Made by a program: the position numbers and the translations under genes. From contig NC_081552.1 in NCBI RefSeq assembly GCF_963082655.1, positions 98,445,592 through 98,509,591 of the forward strand: a stretch of DNA of 64,000 nucleotides. Reading direction: 5' to 3'. This document shows positions 57,695 through 64,000 of the stretch, piece after piece. The number at the start of each line of letters is the position of its first letter. Position 1 is the stretch's first letter. Source of the DNA: Stomoxys calcitrans (Eukaryota > Arthropoda > Insecta > Diptera > Muscidae). The notes under the pieces are model-generated. The model did no database searches. It was given only the letters and a program-made list of their open reading frames with translations, and had not been told where the DNA came from.

Positions 57695-58767
57695 TATGGT
57701 TCAAATCGGTTCATAACCTGATATAGCTGCCATATAAACCGATCTTGGGTCTTGACTTCTTGAGCCTCTAGCGTGCGCAATTCTTATCCGATTGGAATGA
57801 AATTTTGCACGACGTGTTTTGTTACGATACCAAACAACTGTGCCAAGTATGGTTCAAATCGGTTCATAACCTGATATAGCTGCCATATAAACCGATCTTG
57901 GGTCTTGACTTCTTGAGCCTCTAGAGTGCGCAATTCTTATCCGATTGAAATGAAATTTTGAAGGACGTGTTTTCTTACGATATCCAACAACTGTGCCGAG
58001 TATGGTTGAAATCGGTCCATCTTTTGATATAGCTGCCATATAAACCGATCTTGGGTCTTGACTTCTTGAGCCTCTAGAGGGCGCAATTCTTATCCGAATG
58101 GAATGGAATTTCGCACGACGTGTTTCGTTATGATACCCAATAACTGTGTTAAGTATGGTTTAAATCGGTATATAACCTGATATAGCTGCCATATAAACCG
58201 ATCTTGGGTCTTGACTTCTTGAGCCTCTAGAGGGCACAATTCTTATCCAATGTGAATGAATTTTTGCACGAAGTATCCCGTTATGATATCCAACAACTGT
58301 GCCAAGTATTATTGAAATCGGTCCATAACCTGATATAGCTGCCATATAAACCGATCTGGGATCTTGACTTCTTGAGCCTCTAGAGATCGCAATTATTATC
58401 CGATTTGCCTGAAATTTTGTACGACGTATTCTTTCATGACCATCAACAAACGTGTTTATTATGGTCTGAATCGGTCTATAGCCCGATACAGATCCTATAT
58501 AAATCGTTCTCTCTTTTTTAATTCGTGAGCCCCAATGGGCGCAATTCTTATACGAATTGGCTGAAATTTTACACAGGTCTCCAACATATAATTTAATTGT
58601 GGTCCGAACCGGACCATATCTTGATATCGTTTTAATAGCAGAGCAACTCTTTTCTTATATCCTTTTTTGCCTAAGAAGAGATGCCGGGAAAAGAACTCGA
58701 CAAATGCAATCCATGGTGGAGGGTATATAAGATTCGGCCCGGCCGAACTTAGCACGCTTTTACTTGT

Positions 58768-60397
58768 TATTTATACCCTCCACCATAAGATGGGGGGTAT
58801 ACTAATTTCGTCATTCTGATTGTAACTACTCGAAATATTCGTCTGAGACCCCATAAAGTATATATATTCTTGATCGTCGTGAAATTTTATGTCGATCTAG
58901 CCATGTCCGTCCGTCTGTCCGTCCGACCGTCTGTCTGTCTGTCGAAAGCACGCTAACTTCCGAAGGAGTAAAGCTAGCCGCTTGACATTTTGCACAAATA
59001 CTTCTTATTAGTGTAGGTCGGGTGGTATTGCAAATGGGCCATATCGGTCCATGTTTTGATATAGCTGCCATATAAACCGATCTTGGGTCTTGAATTCTTG
59101 AGCCTCTAGAGTGCGCAATTCTTATCCGATTGGGATGAAATTTTGCACGACGTGTTTTATTATGATATCCAACAACTGTGCCAAGTATGGTTCAAATCGG
59201 TTCATAATCTGATATAGTTGCCATATAAACCGATCTGGTGTCTTGACTTCTTGAGCCTCTAGAGTGCGCAATTCTTATCCGATTGGGATGAAATTTTGCA
59301 CGACGTGTTTTGTTATGATGTCCAACAACTGTGCCAAGTATGGTTTAAATCGGTTCATAACCTGATATAGTTGCCATATAAACCGATCTTGGGTCTTGAC
59401 TTCTTGAGCCTCTAGAGGGCGCAATTCTTATCCGATTTCAATGAATTTTTGCACGTCGTGTTTTGTTATGATATCCAACAACTGTGCCAAGTATGGTTCA
59501 AATCGGTTCATAACCTGATATAGTTGCCATATAAACCAATCTGGTGTCTTGACTTCTTGAGCCTCTAGAGTGCGCAATCCTTATCCGATTGGGATGAAAT
59601 TTTGCACGACGTGTTTCATTACGATATCCAACAACTGTGCCAAGTATGGTTCAAATCGGTCCATAACCTGATATAGCTGTCATATAAACCGATCTTGGGT
59701 CTTGACTTCTTGAGCCTCTAGAGGGCGCAATTCTAATCCAATTTGAATGAATTTAGTTATGATATCCAACAACTGTGCCAAATATTGTTCAAATCGGTTC
59801 ATAACCTGATATAGCTGTCATATAAACAGATCTGGGGACTTGACTTCTTGACCTTCTAGAGGGCTCAATTTCTATCCGATTTGGCTGAAATTTCGCAAGA
59901 TGTTTTTTATTGTTACTTTCAACAACTATGTCAAATAAAGTACAAGTCGGTTCATAACCTGATATAGCTGCCATATAAACCGATCTGGGATCTTGACTTC
60001 TTGAGCCTCTAGAGGTCGCAATTATTATCCGATTTGCCTGAAATTTTGTACGACGGATTCTCTCATGACCATTAATATACGTGTTTATTATGGTCTAAAT
60101 GGGTCTATAGGCCGATACAGCTCCCATATAAAACGATCTCTCTTTTTTTCTTCTTGAGCCCACAAAGGGCGCAATTCTTATTCGAATTGGCTGACATTTT
60201 ACACAGGTCTCCAACATATAATTTAATTGTGGTCCAAACCTGACCATATCTTGATATCGCTCTAATAGTAGAGCAAATCTTTTCTTATATCCTTTTTTTG
60301 CCCAAGAAGAGATGCCGGAAAAAGAACTCGACAAATGTGATACATGGTGGAGGGTATATAAGACTCGGCCCGGCCGAACTTAGCACGCTTTTACTTG
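58768..60397 (-). mobile_element. Family A element A18, complete, inverted
   Basis: 3' end TATACCCTCCACCATAAG, GTCCGTCCGTCTGTC microsatellite, about six central units between 59050 and 59960, and the 5' interior and terminus GGCCCGGCCGAACTTAGCACG ending TACTTG at 60397. It lies in tandem with A17 (separated by TTAT) and A19. Confidence 0.85.
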
Positions 60398-60891
60398 TTT
60401 ATTGTTACTTTCAACAACTATGTCAAATAAAGTACAAGTCGGTTCATAACCTGATATAGCTGCCGTATAAACCGATCTGGGATCTTGACTTCTTGAGCCT
60501 CTAGAGGTCCCAATTATTATCCGATTTGCCTGAAATTTTGTACGACGGATTCTCTCATGACCATTAACATACGTGTTTATTATGGTCTAAATGGGTCTAT
60601 AGGCCGATACAGCTCCCATATAAATCGATCTCTCTATTTTACTTCTTGAGCCCACAAAGGGCGCAATTCTTATTCGAATTGGCTGACATTTTACACAGGT
60701 TTTCAACATATAATTTAATTGTGGTCCAAACCGGACCATATCTTGATATCGCTCTAATAGCAGAGCAAATCTTTTCTTATATCCTTTTTTTGCCCAAGAA
60801 GAGATGCCGGAAAAAGAACTTGACAAATGTGATACATGGTGGAGGGTATATAAGACTCGGCCCGGCCGAACTTAGCACGCTTTTACTTGTT
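60398..60891 (-). mobile_element. Family A fragment A19, 5' part only
   Basis: A direct, nearly identical duplicate of the 5' part of A18: about 59909-60397 against 60401-60891, offset 492 bp. It starts at the internal T-run TTTATTGTTACTTTCAAC and ends at the 5' terminus, followed by TATATATAAG. The paired minus-strand frames (60095-60334 and 60587-60826) are the same repeat sequence twice. Confidence 0.85.
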
Positions 60892-61370
60892 ATATATAAG
60901 ATGTAATCGTGAACAAAAAATGTATTTTACTGTGAAAAACGAACTTAACGTCTACCATAAGTGAGAAAATGAGTTAAGATAATATTGGTCACCAGAAAGC
61001 AAGTATTATATTACAGCAGGTATTATAATACACTTACACTAATTGATGTCATTTGACATCGTTTACGTTCGACTGCTATCGTGATTTCAACAGACGGATG
61101 ACGGATATGGCTAGATCGACTCATAAGGTCGAGACGATCAAAAATTTATTTTTATGGGGTCTTAGTCGAATATTTCGATGTGTTACAAACGAAATGACTA
61201 GAATTAGAATACCCCATCATATGGTGGTGGGAATAAACATTTTAATATGAAGGAAAATATCTTTCACCAAACTGAATGTTTCCTTGAACTATTGGAAAAT
61301 TTATCATTTTGAAACTAAGTCGGCTAATCCTTGGCTGGAATCTCTAAAAATTTTGTCAGTGTAGGACAAA
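60892..61370. other. Mixed gap with a diverged DINE-like 3' end
   Basis: 60892-61070 is unassigned and AT-rich. 61070-61241 is the 3' end of a diverged A/B relative (ATTTCAACAGACGGATGACGG, ATGGCTAGATCGACTC, TTCGATGTGTTACAAACG, ATGGTGGTGGGAATAAAC). 61242-61370 is unassigned. Confidence 0.5.
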
Positions 61371-62656
61371 CAAGTAAAAAGGCGTTAAGTTCGGCCGTGC
61401 AGAACTTTGGATACCCACCATCTCGGGTATATATGTAAACCACCTTTCGTCAAAATCTGGTGCAAAACTCATACCTTATGTCCCAGAGCAGAAATATGTG
61501 GAGGGGCTTAACTTAACTCTTTGTCCACAATTTCGCCTACATCGGACAATAAATTCGCTTTTTATGGCCCCAAAACCTAAAACCAAGAGATCGGTCTATA
61601 TGGCAGCTATATCCAAATCTGAACCGATCTGTGCGATAATGCAGAAGTACGTCAAGGGGCTTAACTTAACTCAGTGTTCCAAATTTCGGCGACATCGGAC
61701 AATAAATGCGTGTTTTATGGGCCTAAGACCCCAAATCGGAAGATCAGTCTATATGGCAGCTATATCCAAATCTGGACCGATCTAAGCCATACTGACGGAG
61801 GATGTCGAAGGGTATAAGACAACTCACTGTCCCAAATTTCAGCAAAATTGGATAATAAATGTGGCTTTTATAGGCCTAAGACCCTAAATTGGAGGTTCGG
61901 TCTATTTGGCAGCTATATCCAAATCTGGACCGATCTCAGTCATACTGATGGAGGATGTCGAAGGGTCTAAGACAACTCACTGTCCCAAATAATAGCAAAA
62001 TCGGACAATAAATGTGGTTTTTATGGGCCTAAGAGTCTAAATTTAAGGATCGGTCTATATGGCAGCTATATCCAAATCTGAACTGATCTAAGCCATATTG
62101 ACGGAGGATGTTGAAGGGCCTAAGACAACTCTTTGTCCCAAATTTCAGCAAAATTGGACAATTAATGTGGCTTTTATGGGCCTAAGACCCTAAATCGGAG
62201 GATCGGTCTATATGGCAGCTATATCCAAATATGGGCCGATCTGGGCCAAATTGACGAAGGATGTCGAAGGCCCTAACACAACTCCCTGTCCGAAATTTCA
62301 GCAAAATCGGATAATAAATGTGGATTTTATTGGCCTAAGACCCTAAATCGGCGGATCGGTCTATATGGGGGCTACATGAAGATATAGTCCGATATAGCCC
62401 ATCTTCAAACTTAACCTGCTTATGGACAAAAAAAGAATCTGTGCAAAGTTGCAGCTCAATATCTCTATTTTTGAAGACTGTAGCGTGATTTCGATTTCAG
62501 ACAGACGAACAGACGGACGGATATGTCTAGATCGTCTTAGATTTTTACGCTGATCAAGAATATATATACTTTATAGGGTCGGAAATGGATATTTCGATGT
62601 GTTGCAAACGGAATGACAAAATGAATATACCCCCATCCTTCGGTGGTGGGTATAAA
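61371..62656 (+). mobile_element. Family B element B4, complete
   Basis: 5' CAAGTAAAAAGGCGTTAAGTTC with a palindrome damaged to CGGCCGTGCAG. Central units: AACTCACTGTCCC or its variants occur at 61821, 61974, 62127 and 62280, exactly 153 bp apart. Then AGACGAACAGACGGACGG, GATCAAGAATATATATAC and CTTCGGTGGTGGGTATAAAAA. Confidence 0.88.
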
Positions 62657-63532
62657 AACCATATGGCAATCCCAAAATCTTATAAAAATGAAAACATTGA
62701 CTTACCAATGTGTAGACGAAAATTTGAATTCGACATACTCAAACCGAAAATTATTCGATTTCGAGCGATTGTCGTTTGTTCGTCTGGACTATTGTTGGAC
62801 GTTCACAAACAGGCTATAAAAGTTATAAAAACGCTAAAATAATCTAAAAGTAAATAAATCAATACACTGTGTGTAAAGAATTTCATAAACGTTTACATAC
62901 AATTTCATAATATTAATCATTAATAACTAACTCTTTAAAAGTCTAAACAAAATAAATAATAATTTAAAATTTGCTGAAACACAAGATCAAGATCAATTCG
63001 GCAAACTGCCAAAGATTTATAAAAATATAATTCAACATTATGTTGCTATCACAAGCACACACACAACATCCACATTATGCGAGGTTTCCTTATTGCAAAG
63101 CGGAAATGTAAGGCGTGATAGACTTCGTTAGATTTTCAATAAAATTCGTATTATAAGACTTCTTTTGAAGGGCTGGTTTTGGCCCGTAAGCAAAAAATGC
63201 TGCTTTGTTTAGGTCCCACAAAAAGGAAAATTAGAAATGTCAACACACTATTTGTGGTTTGCCAAGACAATTTTAGTGCCATCGGCCCTGTCATGTTGTT
63301 GTCACCGCTGCAGTTCGAGTTTTGTCTGCTGTTCCTTTTATTATTGTTTAACAAGCACTTCCGGTCTGTGTTTTTGTGTCTGCCAAAGTGATGGACTAAC
63401 TAACACATTCGGGCAACAACACTCAAATTCCTCGCACTGTCACACTCTCTCAACCGGATATTGTTGTCAATTTAGGGGTGGGGGTGATGGCGGGCGATTT
63501 GTAGGATACTTAACATAAATGTGTAAGACTTA
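62657..63532. other. About 0.9 kb of non-repeat DNA
   Basis: AT-rich with a G/C-richer right half (63170-63500). Overlapping short frames exist on both strands (for example 63179-63391 plus, 63151-63354 minus), but none shows a domain or conserved motif that I recognise. Could be host intergenic or intronic sequence. Confidence 0.45.
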
Positions 63533-64000
63533 TTTTTACACCCACCACCCTAGGATAGGGGGTATATTCATTTAGCATTCCGTTTGCAACACATTGAATA
63601 TCCATTTCCGACCCTACAAAGTATATATATTTCGGATCGTCGTAAAATTCGAAAAGACAATTTGATGATGTCCATGTGTCTGTCCGTCTGTCCGTCCGTC
63701 TGTTGTAATCACTCTACAGCCTTCAAAAATTGGGATATTAAACTGAAATTTGGCACAGATACATCTTTTTGATGTACGCTGGTTAAGTTCTTGAACGGGT
63801 CAAATCGAACCATAGTTGGATATAGCTGCTATATAGACCGATCTGACGATAAAGGGTCTAATGCCCATAAATGCTTTATTTTTATCCGATTTCGCATTTT
63901 AACAGTGAGTAAGGATCTGAAGTCCAAAAAAGCTTTATTCTTTAACCGATTTCCCTGAAATTCGAAACAGTAAGTAGTTTTAGGCCTCCCGACATCTGAC
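63533..64000 (-). mobile_element. Family B variant B5, inverted, runs off the window
   Basis: 3' end TACACCCACCACCCTAGGAT, GTCTGTCCGTCTGTCCGTCC microsatellite, then central sequence GGATATAGCTGCTATATAGACC. More diverged than B1-B4; the remainder lies beyond the window. Confidence 0.7.

Larger units (their letters stand above)
46987..58767 (-). mobile_element. Family A element A17, split by the BEL/Pao element
   Basis: The reverse-orientation 3' portion is at 46987-47403 and the rest at 57695-58767, including the 5' terminus GGCCCGGCCGAACTTAGCACG. The two halves join cleanly across the BEL insertion (GTGCCAAGTATGG then TTCAAATCGG) when one TATGG copy is removed. Confidence 0.88.

Noticed and set aside
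63179..63518. Overlapping ORFs at 63.2-63.5 kb as a host gene
   Set aside because: Frames overlap on both strands, are short, and show no domain, splice structure or codon signal that I can support.

Overview
This 64 kb window looks like repeat-dense DNA from a higher fly, probably a calyptrate muscid such as a stable or house fly relative. That inference rests on many copies of a DINE-1/mini-me-like Helitron core (GTCY microsatellite, a conserved GATCAAGAATATATATAC block, then a run of C before a terminal inverted repeat), together with BEL/Pao, Jockey and R1/LOA-like retroelements. I recognise no host gene. Nearly all of the window is transposable elements, often nested. It could be heterochromatin or a transposon-trapping locus, but the sequence alone cannot show that.

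Three interspersed repeat families make up most of it. Family A is a Helentron-associated DINE-like element. It has a GGCCGGGCC palindrome at the 5' end, a perfect 15-bp subterminal inverted repeat, a central 153-bp tandem repeat, and GACGGACG and TATATA microsatellites at the 3' end. Family B is a diverged relative with a 12-bp subterminal inverted repeat and, again, a 153-bp unit. Family C is a canonical-looking Helitron ending in CTAG. Layout: 0-9.9 kb A and B copies with two MITEs; 9.9-14.4 kb Helitrons; 14.5-17.2 kb SINE and dead LINE; 17.4-24 kb A, C, A; 24.3-26.9 kb a young Jockey LINE; 27.3-30.7 kb a broken BEL element split by a B copy; 30.7-37.7 kb A, C, C, A; 38.7-46.1 kb B within B, A copies and DNA-transposon relics; 46.2-47.4 kb C and A; 47.4-57.7 kb a complete BEL/Pao element inside an A copy; 57.7-64 kb A and B copies.

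The most interesting object is the BEL/Pao retrotransposon at 47404-57694. It has two 468-bp LTRs with no difference that I can see, a TATGG target duplication, a primer-binding site matching tRNA-Tyr, and an intact 1742-codon Gag-Pol. Downstream, in the position where errantiviruses carry env, lies a second open frame. It encodes CCHC zinc knuckles plus a protease-like domain whose catalytic Asp is replaced by Ser. A candidate splice donor just after the first AUG downstream of the primer-binding site is in frame with a candidate acceptor in front of this accessory frame. A near-identical acceptor sits in front of gag. This suggests a spliced subgenomic message making a Gag/pseudoprotease-like accessory protein. 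The sequence features are directly visible; the splicing and function are inference.
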